Part shown: piece by piece, positions 45,508 to 53,841 of the stretch | Position numbering within the stretch: the first letter of the stretch is position 1 | How the letters are laid out: each line of letters opens with the position of its first letter | Assembly (NCBI RefSeq): GCF_000418325.1 | Contig: NC_021658.1 | Coordinates: 7,392,001 to 7,456,000, forward strand | From: Sorangium cellulosum So0157-2 | Lineage (GTDB): Bacteria > Myxococcota_A > Polyangia > Polyangiales > Polyangiaceae | Direction: 5' to 3' | Length of the DNA: 64,000 nt | Notes under the pieces: model-generated | The model's database searches: none | Seen by the model: the letters and a program-made list of their open reading frames with translations, nothing else | What the model was told of the DNA's origin: nothing | Position numbers and translations under genes: made by a program

Positions 45508-46649
45508 AGCAGACGGCGCCGGCGGCTCCTCCACCCATGCTCGAGCAAACCACGGAGGGGGCTCCGTCCCCTGCCCCCGAGCGGGCGGCGGCCGTGAGGC
45601 CGCGGCCCGAGGGCGTGCTGGTGATCGACAAGCCGCGCGGTCCCACGAGCCACGACGTCGTGGCCCGGCTGCGCCGCGCCCTCGGGGTGAAGCGCATCGG
45701 GCACGCCGGCACGCTCGACCCGATGGCGTCCGGCGTCCTCGTGGTGCTCGTCGGCGAGGCCACCAAGCTCGCCCCGTACCTGACCGCGCAGGACAAGCGC
45801 TACACGGCGCGGGTCGTCCTCGGCGTCGGGACGGACACCCTCGACGCCGACGGGGAGGTCACGGCGGCCCAGCCGCTTCCGGCGTGGCTCGACGAGGAGC
45901 TCGGCGCGCTCGCCGGGGCCGGCGGCCCCCCCGGCGGCGAGGCGCTCGCGGCGGCGGCGCCGCGCATCGCGGCGGCGCTCGAGGCGGAGCGGTCGCGGCG
46001 GGAGCAGACCCCGCCGGCCTACTCGGCCATCAAGATCGCCGGGCAGCGCAGCTACGCCCTCGCGCGCGCCGGCCAGGCGGTCGATCTGGCGGCGCGGGCC
46101 GTCGAGGTCCGGTCGCTCGCGGTCTCCGGCGCCTCGCGCGGCGGCCCCGGCGCGCCCGACGCGGTCGCCGCGCCCGCCACCCTCGACCTCGAGCTCGAGG
46201 TGAGCAAGGGCTACTACGTGCGCTCGCTGGCGCGCGACGTCGGCGCGCACCTCGGCGTGCCCGCGCACCTGTCCGCGCTCCGCCGCACCGCGAGCGGCGC
46301 CTTCGCCGTGGCGCGGGCGGTGCCCCTCGACGCCGGCGCCGACGCGCTGCGGGCCTCCCTTCGCCCGCTCGCCGAGGCCGCCGCCGAGAGCCTCCCTGTC
46401 GCCCGCCTGACCGAGGACGGCGCGCGGCGCGCCCGTCTCGGACAGCCGCTCACCGACGCCGACTTCTCCCTGGCTCCTGCGCACTCTGGCCCCGCTGTAT
46501 GGCTCGATCCGGACGGCCGCGTCGTCGCGCTCGGCGCCCCGGAGGCCGTCGAGGGCGCCGACGCCGAGGGCGCCGAGCGCTCGCCAGCGCTGCCCGCGGC
46601 CCGATTTTCCGTCCTACGTGGTTTTTCTGGGGGTGATCGACATCCATGA
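45504..46649 (+). CDS. truB: tRNA pseudouridine-55 synthase
   Basis: A 381-residue TruB, which isomerises U55 in the T-loop of tRNAs. The N-terminus is extended by about 35 Pro/Ala-rich residues before GVLVIDKPRGPTSHDVV. The catalytic Asp is in GHAGTLDPMASGVLVV. KRYTARVVLG, PPAYSAIKIAGQRSYALAR and YVRSLARDVG follow as expected. Two low-complexity inserts, one near GGPPGGEALAAAA, lengthen the domain. A short PUA-like C-terminus is present. The ATG overlaps the acyltransferase stop, and an ATG of a short frame overlaps its own stop. Confidence 0.94.
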   Translation: MKQTAPAAPPPMLEQTTEGAPSPAPERAAAVRPRPEGVLVIDKPRGPTSHDVVARLRRALGVKRIGHAGTLDPMASGVLVVLVGEATKLAPYLTAQDKRYTARVVLGVGTDTLDADGEVTAAQPLPAWLDEELGALAGAGGPPGGEALAAAAPRIAAALEAERSRREQTPPAYSAIKIAGQRSYALARAGQAVDLAARAVEVRSLAVSGASRGGPGAPDAVAAPATLDLELEVSKGYYVRSLARDVGAHLGVPAHLSALRRTASGAFAVARAVPLDAGADALRASLRPLAEAAAESLPVARLTEDGARRARLGQPLTDADFSLAPAHSGPAVWLDPDGRVVALGAPEAVEGADAEGAERSPALPAARFSVLRGFSGGDRHP

Positions 46650-46810
46650 AAATCCTGCTCGGTAGGGGAAAAACCACAACAGAGGGCAATTCCCTGGACT
46701 TCAGCAGATCCACGGATCATGTCATTGGACGAGCTCGGCGCGGACGGCCGAGCCTGGGAGTCTGTCTTGCATCGAGTCCGGAGAAAGCGCGAGGATCCCT
46801 CATCTCCTGA
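46646..46810 (+). CDS. Possible 54-residue protein coupled to truB
   Basis: A short frame beginning with an ATG that overlaps the truB TGA (ATGA), the coupling pattern used by other genes of this cluster. The product is basic and hydrophilic (MKILLGRGKTTTEGNS start). No homology is recognised, and an alternative 50-codon frame at 46719-46871 overlaps it. It could equally be chance in the leader of the CNNM gene. Confidence 0.2.
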   Translation: MKILLGRGKTTTEGNSLDFSRSTDHVIGRARRGRPSLGVCLASSPEKARGSLIS

Positions 46811-46881
46811 GATTTCGCGCCCCGGTCCGGTTGCGCTCCCCTCGCCTGTTCCGTTACGATTCGTCCGTTAGGAGCCTCGGT

Positions 46882-48174
46882 TTGAGTCCCGATTTCGTTC
46901 CATTGCCAGCGCTGGGCGCTGCAGTTCTCTCCGCTGCACTTGGCTCGCTGTTCGTCGGCGCCGACACCGCACTGACGACGCTGAGCGCGACGAGGCTCGG
47001 CGCGCTGATTGAGCAGTCGACGGGCCCGACGAAGGCCGCCTACGAGCGGATTCGTCAAGAAGACGCCAAGCTTCGCTCGCGTTACCTGCTCGGCTGGGTC
47101 GTATCGACCAGCCTGACCGCCGCCTGCTTCGACCTCTTCTTCCGGCGGAGCTTCCCCGAGGTGGCCCTGCTCCTCGGGCTGGCGACGACGATCGTCGTCA
47201 GCGGGGCCCTGTACGAGGTGAGCTCGACGCTGGGCCGCAAGCACGCCGATCGTGCGGCGTCGATGGCGGTGCGCTTCTTGCGCCCTCTGGAGATCGCGAT
47301 GCTGCCGCTCGCCGTGCCGCTCGGCTGGATCGGCTCCAGGCTGGGGCCGCGGGAGGGTGAGCAGCCGTCGGATCCGCGGGTCGCGGAGGCGGAGGTCGAG
47401 ATCCTGGTCGATGAGGTCGAGCGCTCTGGCCTGTTCGGGCGAGAACCGGCGGAGATGATCCGGAATGTGCTCGAGTTCGCCGATCGCACGGCGCGGGACG
47501 TCATGGTGCCGCGGTCCAAGGTCGAGGCGATCGAGATCTCCACGCCGCTCGAGAAGGTGCTGGAGATCGTGACCGAGAGCGGGCACTCCCGGTATCCGGT
47601 GTACAAGGATCAGATCGACAACATCGCTGGTCTTCTCTATGCGAAGGACCTGTTCAAGGTCCTCGAGGAGCGGCGGCTCAAGAACACGACGCTCCGGGAG
47701 ATCACGCGGAGCCCTGCCAATTTCGTCGCCGAGTCGCAGCCGCTCTCCTCGCTGCTGCGGGAGATGAAGAGCCGGCGGCAGCACCTTGCCATCGTTGTCG
47801 ACGAGTTTGGCGGGATGTCCGGGATTGTCACCCTGGAGGACGTGCTCGAGGAGATCGTGGGCGACATCCGGGACGAGCACGACGAGACCGACGACGGGGC
47901 GGCGATCCAGGACCTCGGCGACGGCCGTCTGGTCGCCGACGCGGCCGTGTCGATGAGCGATCTCTCGGCGTACCTGGGCGCGGAGCTCGACCGGGAGGGG
48001 AAGTACGAGTCGCTCGGTGGAATGCTCACGCAGCATGTGGGCAAGGTGCCCGAGGTGGGCACGGCCGTGAGCAAGTTCGGGCTGCGCTTCATCGTGCGGG
48101 ACAGCGACGAGCGTCACATCGGAAAGGTGGAGATCGTCCGTCCGCGAGCCATGGGCGCCGGCGGCGCGGCCTGA
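46882..48174 (+). CDS. CNNM/CorC-family membrane protein with CBS pair
   Basis: A 430-residue protein (HlyC/CorC family), linked to divalent-metal efflux or transport. The DUF21 membrane domain covers about residues 1-165, with four hydrophobic segments (first LGAAVLSAALGSLFVGADTA, last AMLPLAVPLGWIG). Two CBS domains follow (MVPRSKVEAIEISTPLEKV, then AIVVDEFGGMSGIVTLEDVLEEIVGDI). A CorC/HlyC C-terminal domain closes it. The TTG at 46882 is preceded by TAGGAG at the ideal distance; the TTG at 46831 has no such site. It converges on the 48389-49588 gene across a long inverted repeat. Confidence 0.92.
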   Translation: MSPDFVPLPALGAAVLSAALGSLFVGADTALTTLSATRLGALIEQSTGPTKAAYERIRQEDAKLRSRYLLGWVVSTSLTAACFDLFFRRSFPEVALLLGLATTIVVSGALYEVSSTLGRKHADRAASMAVRFLRPLEIAMLPLAVPLGWIGSRLGPREGEQPSDPRVAEAEVEILVDEVERSGLFGREPAEMIRNVLEFADRTARDVMVPRSKVEAIEISTPLEKVLEIVTESGHSRYPVYKDQIDNIAGLLYAKDLFKVLEERRLKNTTLREITRSPANFVAESQPLSSLLREMKSRRQHLAIVVDEFGGMSGIVTLEDVLEEIVGDIRDEHDETDDGAAIQDLGDGRLVADAAVSMSDLSAYLGAELDREGKYESLGGMLTQHVGKVPEVGTAVSKFGLRFIVRDSDERHIGKVEIVRPRAMGAGGAA

Positions 48175-48290
48175 AGCGGCCGAGTCGCCCCTAACGGACG
48201 CCCTGAAGCGGCCGATACGGACAGGCGATCTCCGCCCCACCGTTCACTTCCGGTCTGCCGCGGCCGAGCGGCGCGCGCCCGCACAGGAGA

Positions 48291-48365
48291 CGGGCCCAGA
48301 TCGGCGTTTTCGGCGCACAGGCGTACTCTCGTACGCCGAGCACCGAAAACGCCGAGGTGGGCCCG
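48291..48365. terminator. Near-perfect 75-bp inverted repeat between convergent genes
   Basis: The left arm (48291-48326) and right arm (48331-48365) match for all but a few positions. They share CGGGCCCA, TCGGCGTTTTCGG and GGCGTAC blocks, around the tetraloop TCTC. It lies 117 bp after the CNNM stop and 24 bp before the end of the convergent gene. A bidirectional terminator is likely. Its length and internal TTTT/AAAA symmetry are unusual and also fit a dispersed inverted-repeat element. Confidence 0.65.
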
Positions 48366-48388
48366 TATCCGAAGCGGGCGCGTGCCGC

Positions 48389-49588
48389 TCAGCGGGCGAG
48401 GGAGATTTTGCGGAGCTCGTTCGCGAGATCGTCGCCCTCTTTGATGAGGCCGGGCGTCTCGGTGGCGGGGTTTTCCTTGTTGCCCTCGAGGAGCTGGCGG
48501 ACGTCGATCATCGCGCCGCGCAGCTTGAAGACGATCTGCTCGCTCGTGAAGGCAGCCACGGACTGAGGATCGACCGGAAGGGCCTGCAGGTCGCCGCCGG
48601 CGATGTCGCCCTTCGTCCAGCGGGTGGCCTCCTTCTCGGCGGGCTTCAGGCCCTGCTGCGTCCGCTCGAGACGGGTCACCGCGTACTTCGCCGGCCAGTC
48701 CTTGCCGAACGGGAACGGCGCCTTGTTCGGGACGAGCTCGGCCAGCGTCTTGTCGCCGTCCCGGCGGAAGACCACCGAGAAGTTCACCACCGGCTCGTCC
48801 GCCTCCTTCCACGACTTCTCGACGGGCCCCTGCGCCGCCGCGAGCAGGTTCTTGAGGCTGTCCTTCGTCTTGTTGAGATCCTGGACGGACGTGGTGTAGG
48901 CGAGCACCTGGCGCATCACCCGGCCCGGGAGGCTGCCGATCTGCTTCCCCTCCAGGTTGGTGGCGTCGAACGGGACGTTGATCGCGCCGAGCTCGGTCGT
49001 GAGCTGCGCGGGGAACTTCTTCTGCGCGAGCTCCGCGGCGGCGTCCTCGAGCTTCTTGTTCAGCTCCTGCATCTTGTCGTTCGCGGCGCGCACGTCCTTC
49101 TCGAGCGCCGCGGCGCCCTCGACGGCGGCCTTGCCGCGATCGCCGCGCTCCTTCGCGCCGCCGATCGCGAAGCCCACGGCGATGCCGACCAGCGCCGCGA
49201 GGCTCGCGTAGAGCGCCGTCTTCTTCGAGGCCTTCCGGCGCTCCTGCTCGACCTCCTCGCCGACCTCGACCTTGATGGTCTGCGCGGCCGCCGTCGGCTT
49301 CGGCGGGGGCGTCTGGATCACGGGGCGCGGCTGCGGCGCGAACGGAGGCAGCGGAATGCCTGGAGAGATGCCCGGCGGGGGCGCGATGCCTCCCACGGAC
49401 GGCATCGGCGGCCGCGCGCTCGGCGAGGGCACGCCACCGGGGACCGGGCTCCCGTCGGGCGGCGGCCCCGATCCGGGCTGCGGGCCAGGCACGGGGAGGG
49501 GGACGGCCGCTCCCGGTGCCCCGCCAATCGACGTTTTGCCAAGCCGAGCCTTCAGATCGATTTTGCTCTTCTTCTTTTCTTCAGCCAT
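48389..49588 (-). CDS. Pro-rich single-pass membrane protein, unknown function
   Basis: A 399-residue protein. It starts MAEEKKKSKIDLKARLGKTS, then a long Pro/Gly-rich linker (residues about 25-100), a charged stretch and one membrane helix (TALYASLAALVGIAVGFAIGG). A coiled coil follows (about residues 150-190, KDVRAANDKMQELNKKLEDA). The C-terminal 200 residues are a soluble domain of unrecognised type (beta/alpha, including FSVVFRRDGDKTLAELVPN). The design resembles the PEGA protein at 34421: cytoplasmic Pro-rich leader, helix, periplasmic domain. No partner is evident from the neighbours. Confidence 0.75.
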   Translation of the reverse strand: MAEEKKKSKIDLKARLGKTSIGGAPGAAVPLPVPGPQPGSGPPPDGSPVPGGVPSPSARPPMPSVGGIAPPPGISPGIPLPPFAPQPRPVIQTPPPKPTAAAQTIKVEVGEEVEQERRKASKKTALYASLAALVGIAVGFAIGGAKERGDRGKAAVEGAAALEKDVRAANDKMQELNKKLEDAAAELAQKKFPAQLTTELGAINVPFDATNLEGKQIGSLPGRVMRQVLAYTTSVQDLNKTKDSLKNLLAAAQGPVEKSWKEADEPVVNFSVVFRRDGDKTLAELVPNKAPFPFGKDWPAKYAVTRLERTQQGLKPAEKEATRWTKGDIAGGDLQALPVDPQSVAAFTSEQIVFKLRGAMIDVRQLLEGNKENPATETPGLIKEGDDLANELRKISLAR

Positions 49589-50026
49589 CGGCTCCTCGGG
49601 GACGGGATCGCTGCACCACTTCGCCCTGAAACTTCCAGCCCGCCCGAGGGAACCGACCCACCACGGCCCGAACCGGAGCTGCTCCCGCGCGAGCGGCGAC
49701 AGGAGGTGACACGGGCCGGCCTCCAGCGGACCGACATGGGAGCGGGCAGGAAAAGATCAGCAACACAACGGGAGCGTCGGGCGAGCGGACGACCCGCCGG
49801 GCACGTTAGCGGCGCGCCGCCTGGAATGTCAACGCGATGGCGATGCTGGCGCGGGATGTGTTTCGGCGGGCGATCGCCGGGCCGCTCCGCCGCCGCGCGA
49901 CGCCGCTCCGCCGCCGCGATCCGCGACAGCGCCCTCGCCGCAGCGTGAGGCCTCTCCCGACCGTGACGCAGGCGGTCATCGGCGGAATGGCCCTCCGCGG
50001 GGGGACCGGGTAGGAAGCAGGGGCGC
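49589..50026. other. Intergenic region between divergent genes
   Basis: About 440 bp with no gene I can support. A frame at 49706-49948 (+) reads Arg/Ala-rich and uses a GTG that is itself part of an AGGAGGTG string. A direct repeat of GCCGCTCCGCCGCCGCG occurs twice around 49880-49920. Promoters for both flanking genes should lie here, but no clear -35/-10 or sigma-54 site was recognised. Confidence 0.5.
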
Positions 50027-51001
50027 ATGGTCTCGTTCAAGTTCGGCGGGGGCCGGCAGGCGCCGCCCCCTTCTTCCCCCGGCGGGGGCCGGCAGGCCTC
50101 GCCGCCGCGGCGACCGCCGCTCCGGATGGAAACCCGGCGGGTGACGAGCTTTGATGGAACCGACATCGCCTACCGGGTGACGCAGCCGCCGTTCCAAGGG
50201 GCGAAGACGGTGGTCCTCGTCAACGGGCTCGGCGGGCCCTACCTCGCCTGGCGGGCGCAGATCGAGTACCTCGCCGACCAGTACCGCTTCATCACGTGGG
50301 ACTACCGCGGGATGTACGCGTCGAAGCGCCCGTCGCCGGACGCTCCGGACGCCTACGCGGTCGCGCGCCACGTCGACGACCTGGAGGCGGTCCTCGCGGC
50401 CGAGGGGGCGCGGCACGGCTCGCTCATGGCGTGGAGCATGGGCGTCCAGGTCGCGCTCGAGGCGTTCCGCCGGCTGCCGGGGTTCGCCGCGAACCTGGTC
50501 CTGCTGAACGGGACGCATCGCCCGCCGCTCGAAACGATGGGGCCGCTGCCGGGCCTCGGGCGGCTGTTCCCGCCGCTGGTGGCGCTCGCCGCGCGCGCGC
50601 ACACGGCCGCGAGCCGCGTGACGCGTCGTACGATCGGCCAGGCGGACGCCGTCACGTGGCTGAGGCGGCTGGGGCTGCTCGGGAAGACGCTCGACGGCGA
50701 GGTGTTTGCGGAGCTGGTGGAGCCGTTCGGCGAGGTGGACCTGGAGGCGTTCCTCCGGAACCTGCGCGCGCTGGGGACGCATGACGCCGAGGAGGTGCTC
50801 GAGCACGTCGAGGTCCCCACGCTGCTCATCACCGGCGACCGCGACGCGTTCACGCCGCGGGCGCTTGTCCAGTCGATGGCGCGGCGTATTCCGCTGGCCG
50901 AGATCCTCGTGGTCCGCGGGGGGACGCATACGACCGCGCTGGAGTTTCCGGAGCTCGTCTCGCTCCGGATCGAGCGGTTCTTCGCGGACCACGGGTTCTA
51001 G
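50027..51001 (+). CDS. Alpha/beta-fold hydrolase
   Basis: A 324-residue alpha/beta hydrolase. The oxyanion strand is VVLVNGLGGPY, the nucleophile elbow AWSMGVQ, the acid GDRDAFTP and the catalytic His GGTHTT. The substrate is unknown; family members are esterases, lipases, epoxide hydrolases or haloperoxidases. The ATG at 50027 adds about 33 residues with a repeated GGGRQA element. The ATG at 50126 (METRRVTSFDGTDIAYRV) is where most family members begin. It converges on tex across two small hairpins. Confidence 0.88.
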   Translation: MVSFKFGGGRQAPPPSSPGGGRQASPPRRPPLRMETRRVTSFDGTDIAYRVTQPPFQGAKTVVLVNGLGGPYLAWRAQIEYLADQYRFITWDYRGMYASKRPSPDAPDAYAVARHVDDLEAVLAAEGARHGSLMAWSMGVQVALEAFRRLPGFAANLVLLNGTHRPPLETMGPLPGLGRLFPPLVALAARAHTAASRVTRRTIGQADAVTWLRRLGLLGKTLDGEVFAELVEPFGEVDLEAFLRNLRALGTHDAEEVLEHVEVPTLLITGDRDAFTPRALVQSMARRIPLAEILVVRGGTHTTALEFPELVSLRIERFFADHGF

Positions 51002-51009
51002 GGCGGTGC

Positions 51010-51061
51010 GGAGGGAGGGGCTCCCTCCTGCGGCGACTGAAGCTGGCGAGCGGGGCTCGCC
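51010..51061. terminator. Pair of short hairpins between convergent genes
   Basis: GGAGGGAG at 51010-51017 pairs with CTCCCTCC at 51021-51028. GGCGAG at 51045-51050 pairs with CTCGCC at 51056-51061. Both lie in the 62 bp between the alpha/beta hydrolase stop and the tex stop, and are likely terminators for one or both genes. Confidence 0.5.
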
Positions 51062-51063
51062 TC

Positions 51064-53463
51064 TTACTTCCGCAGCAGATCCGCAAACGGATTGTTCCGG
51101 AACCCCCCCGCCGAGCCGCCCTGCCCCTGCCCCTGCCCCTTCCCTTGCCCCTGGGCCGGCCTGCGGCCGTCGTTGCGGCCCCGCGCGTCGCCCCCCGGAG
51201 GGCCGCCCGCCTGGGGGCGCGCGCCGGCGGGGGCGCCGCCCTTCTTCGCCGTCAGCGAGATGCGCTTGCGCACGAGGTCGACCTCCAGCACCCGCACCTT
51301 GATCTTCTCGCCGACCTTCGCGACCTCGTTCGGATCCTTCACGAACCGATCCGCGAGCTGCGAGACGTGCACGAGGCCGTCCTGGTGGACGCCGATGTCG
51401 ACGAAGGCGCCGAACGCCGTCACGTTCGTCACCACGCCCTCGAGCTCCATGCCCGGCTTGAGATCCTCCATCGTCCGCACGTCGTCGCGGAAATTCGGCG
51501 GCTCGAACGTGGCGCGCGGGTCGCGCCCGGGCTTCTTCAGCTCGCTCAGGATGTCGTTCAGCGTGAACGAGCCGACGTCGCCGGACTCGTACTTCTTGGG
51601 ATCGATCCGCGCGATCGCCGCCGTGTCGCCGATGAGCGACCCGACCGGCACGCCGAGATCCGTCGCGATGCGCTCGACGAGGCCGTAGCGCTCCGGGTGC
51701 ACCGCGCTCGCGTCGAGCGGGTGCTCCCCTCCCCGCACCCGGAGGAAGCCCGCCGCCTGCTCGAACGTCCGCGGGCCGACGCCGGCCACGTCGAGCAGCC
51801 CCTTGCGGCTCTTGAACGCGCCGTGCAGGTCGCGGTGGGCGACGATCTTCTTCGCGAGGCTCGGGCCGATGCCGGCGACGCGGGCGAGCAGCGGGGCGCT
51901 CGCGGTGTTGAGCTCGACGCCGACCAGGTTGACGCAGCTCTCCACCACCTCGTCGAGCTTCCGCGCGAGCAGGCCCTGGTAGACGTCGTGCTGGTACTGG
52001 CCCACGCCGATGCTCTTCGGGTCGACCTTCACGAGCTCCGCGAGCGGATCCTGCAGCCGCCGGGCGATGCTGATGGCGCCGCGCACCGTGAGGTCGAGGT
52101 CGGGGAACTCCTCGCGCGCGACCTCGCTCGCCGAGTAGACGCTCGCGCCCGCCTCGCTCACCGGGACGCAGTACAGCTTCTCCGTCGGTCGCAGATCGGC
52201 GTTCGCCGTCTGCTCCTTCAGCCCCTCCGACGCGAGCACGTCCTTCACGAACGCCTCGGTCTCGCGGCCGTGCGTGCCGTTGCCCACCGCGACCGCGCGG
52301 AGCGGGTACTTGCGGCAGATGCGGCGCAGATCCTGCCGCGCGCGCTCGAGCGCGTCGCTGCTGCCGACCAGGTAGATCGTCGTGTGCTCGAGGAGCTTGC
52401 CCGTCTCGTCGACGACGGCGCACTTGCAGCCGGTGCGCTGGCCCGGGTCGATGCCGAGCACCGCCTTCGTGCCGAACGGCGCCGCGAGGAGGAGCTCGCG
52501 GAGGTTCTGGGCGAAGACCTCGACCGCGGCGCGATCGGCCTGCATCTTGAGGTCGACGCGCACGTCGCTCTGCACCGCCGGGAGCAGGAGCCGCTTCACC
52601 GCGTCGTCCGCGGCTTTCGTGAGCTCGCCGGCCCACGGCGATCTCGGCTTCAGCCCCACCGCCGCGTGGATGGGCGGGACGAGCGGCTCGGGCGCGAGCT
52701 CGATCGCGGCGCGGAGCACGCCCTCGGCCTCGCCGCGGCGGATCGCGAGGTAGCGGTGCGACGGGATGTTCGCGACGGGCTCCTCGAAGCTCGCGTACAT
52801 GTCGAACTTCGTCTGCTTGCCCTCGTGCTCCTCGTTCTTCTGGACCTTGATGACGCCCTCCTTCGCGTAGGCGTCGCGGACGAGCTTGCGCACGTCGGCG
52901 TGCTCGGCGATGCGCTCGGCGCAGATGTCGCGCGCGCCGGCGAGGGCGGCCGCCGTGTCGGGGACCTCCTTCTCGGCGCTGACGAAGGCGCGGGCCTCCT
53001 CCTCGGGGCTGCCGTCCTCCGCCTGCGACCACATGCGATCCGCGAGCGGCTCGAGCCCCCGCTCCTTCGCGATGATCGCGCGCGTGCGGCGCTTCGGCTT
53101 GAAGGGCAGATAGAGGTCCTCGAGCTCGGCCTTGGTGCGGCAGGCGCGGATCTTCGACGCGAGCGCGTCGGTGAGCTTGCCCTGCTTCTGGATCTCCGTG
53201 AGCACCGTGCCGCGGCGCTCCTCGAGCTCGAGGATGTAGGCGCGGCGCTCCTCGATCGCGCGGATCTGCACCTCGTCGAGCCCGCCGGTCGCCTCCTTGC
53301 GGTAACGGGCGATGAACGGCACCGTCGCCCCCTCGGCGAGCAGCTTGGCCACCGCCGAGACCCCCTGGCGCGGGAGGCTCAGCTCCTCGGCGAGGAGCGG
53401 GACGGGATCGAACGAGCCGTCCGTGCGGCTCGGGACAGCGACAGGGCTCTGGGTCTCAGTCAT
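51064..53463 (-). CDS. tex: Tex family RNA-binding transcription accessory protein
   Basis: A 799-residue Tex. The order is standard: N-terminal helical domain with VPFIARYRKEATGGLDE, YqgF/RNase-H-like domain with LGIDPGQRTGCKCAVVD, helix-hairpin-helix region with GIGPSLAKKIVAHRD and DVAGVGPRTFEQAAGFLR, then an S1 domain (ELEGVVTNVTAFGAFVDIGV) and a Gly/Gln-rich tail of repeated GQG units. The tail after the S1 domain is longer than usual. The start is ATG at 53463; the extra upstream frame is not family-like. Tex binds nucleic acid and influences transcription. Confidence 0.95.
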   Translation of the reverse strand: MTETQSPVAVPSRTDGSFDPVPLLAEELSLPRQGVSAVAKLLAEGATVPFIARYRKEATGGLDEVQIRAIEERRAYILELEERRGTVLTEIQKQGKLTDALASKIRACRTKAELEDLYLPFKPKRRTRAIIAKERGLEPLADRMWSQAEDGSPEEEARAFVSAEKEVPDTAAALAGARDICAERIAEHADVRKLVRDAYAKEGVIKVQKNEEHEGKQTKFDMYASFEEPVANIPSHRYLAIRRGEAEGVLRAAIELAPEPLVPPIHAAVGLKPRSPWAGELTKAADDAVKRLLLPAVQSDVRVDLKMQADRAAVEVFAQNLRELLLAAPFGTKAVLGIDPGQRTGCKCAVVDETGKLLEHTTIYLVGSSDALERARQDLRRICRKYPLRAVAVGNGTHGRETEAFVKDVLASEGLKEQTANADLRPTEKLYCVPVSEAGASVYSASEVAREEFPDLDLTVRGAISIARRLQDPLAELVKVDPKSIGVGQYQHDVYQGLLARKLDEVVESCVNLVGVELNTASAPLLARVAGIGPSLAKKIVAHRDLHGAFKSRKGLLDVAGVGPRTFEQAAGFLRVRGGEHPLDASAVHPERYGLVERIATDLGVPVGSLIGDTAAIARIDPKKYESGDVGSFTLNDILSELKKPGRDPRATFEPPNFRDDVRTMEDLKPGMELEGVVTNVTAFGAFVDIGVHQDGLVHVSQLADRFVKDPNEVAKVGEKIKVRVLEVDLVRKRISLTAKKGGAPAGARPQAGGPPGGDARGRNDGRRPAQGQGKGQGQGQGGSAGGFRNNPFADLLRK

Positions 53464-53580
53464 GGGCGCGGCATACGCGCAGGGTGCACGCGCGTCCAGG
53501 CTTGACTTACATAGCCCGGGAGCGCGGCGCGCGGGCGCCGCAACGAGCGCAGCCACCCGGCAATTTCGGCAGCCTCACGC

Positions 53581-53735
53581 GACCGCTGCGCCGTGGTCTC
53601 CGCAAGGTCGGCGATCCTCGCGCGACCGCTGCCGCGTTGTCTCGGCAAGGTCGGCGACCCTCGCGTGACCGCTGCCCCGTGGTCTCGGCAAGGTCGGCGC
53701 CCCTCGCGTGACCGCCGCCACGTGGTCGCGCGAGG
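53581..53735. repeat. 43-bp tandem array, about four copies
   Basis: Units begin at 53581, 53624, 53667 and 53710, each GACCGCTGCxxCGTGGTCTC-like followed by GGCAAGGTCGGCG and CCTCGCG. Copies differ by one to several bases and the fourth is partial. The period of 43 is not a multiple of three and there are no spacers, so it is neither coding nor CRISPR. It fills most of the 378 bp between the tex start and the next gene. Confidence 0.85.
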
Positions 53736-53841
53736 GGCCCGCCAGCGGCGAGCCCGCCTCGCCACGTTCGTGCGGAGCACTTTTCGGCCCTGTGACCCCA
53801 CGCCTATCCTCCAGGCAGAGGACCCGCTGAAGCGAGGAGAC

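Noticed and set aside
49706..49948. 80-codon Arg-rich frame upstream of the alpha/beta hydrolase
   Set aside because: Its GTG lies inside an AGGAGGTG string, the product is low-complexity, and no ribosome site precedes it.
53581..53735. CRISPR-like repeat array
   Set aside because: Units are contiguous with no spacers, differ from one another, and no cas genes are present.
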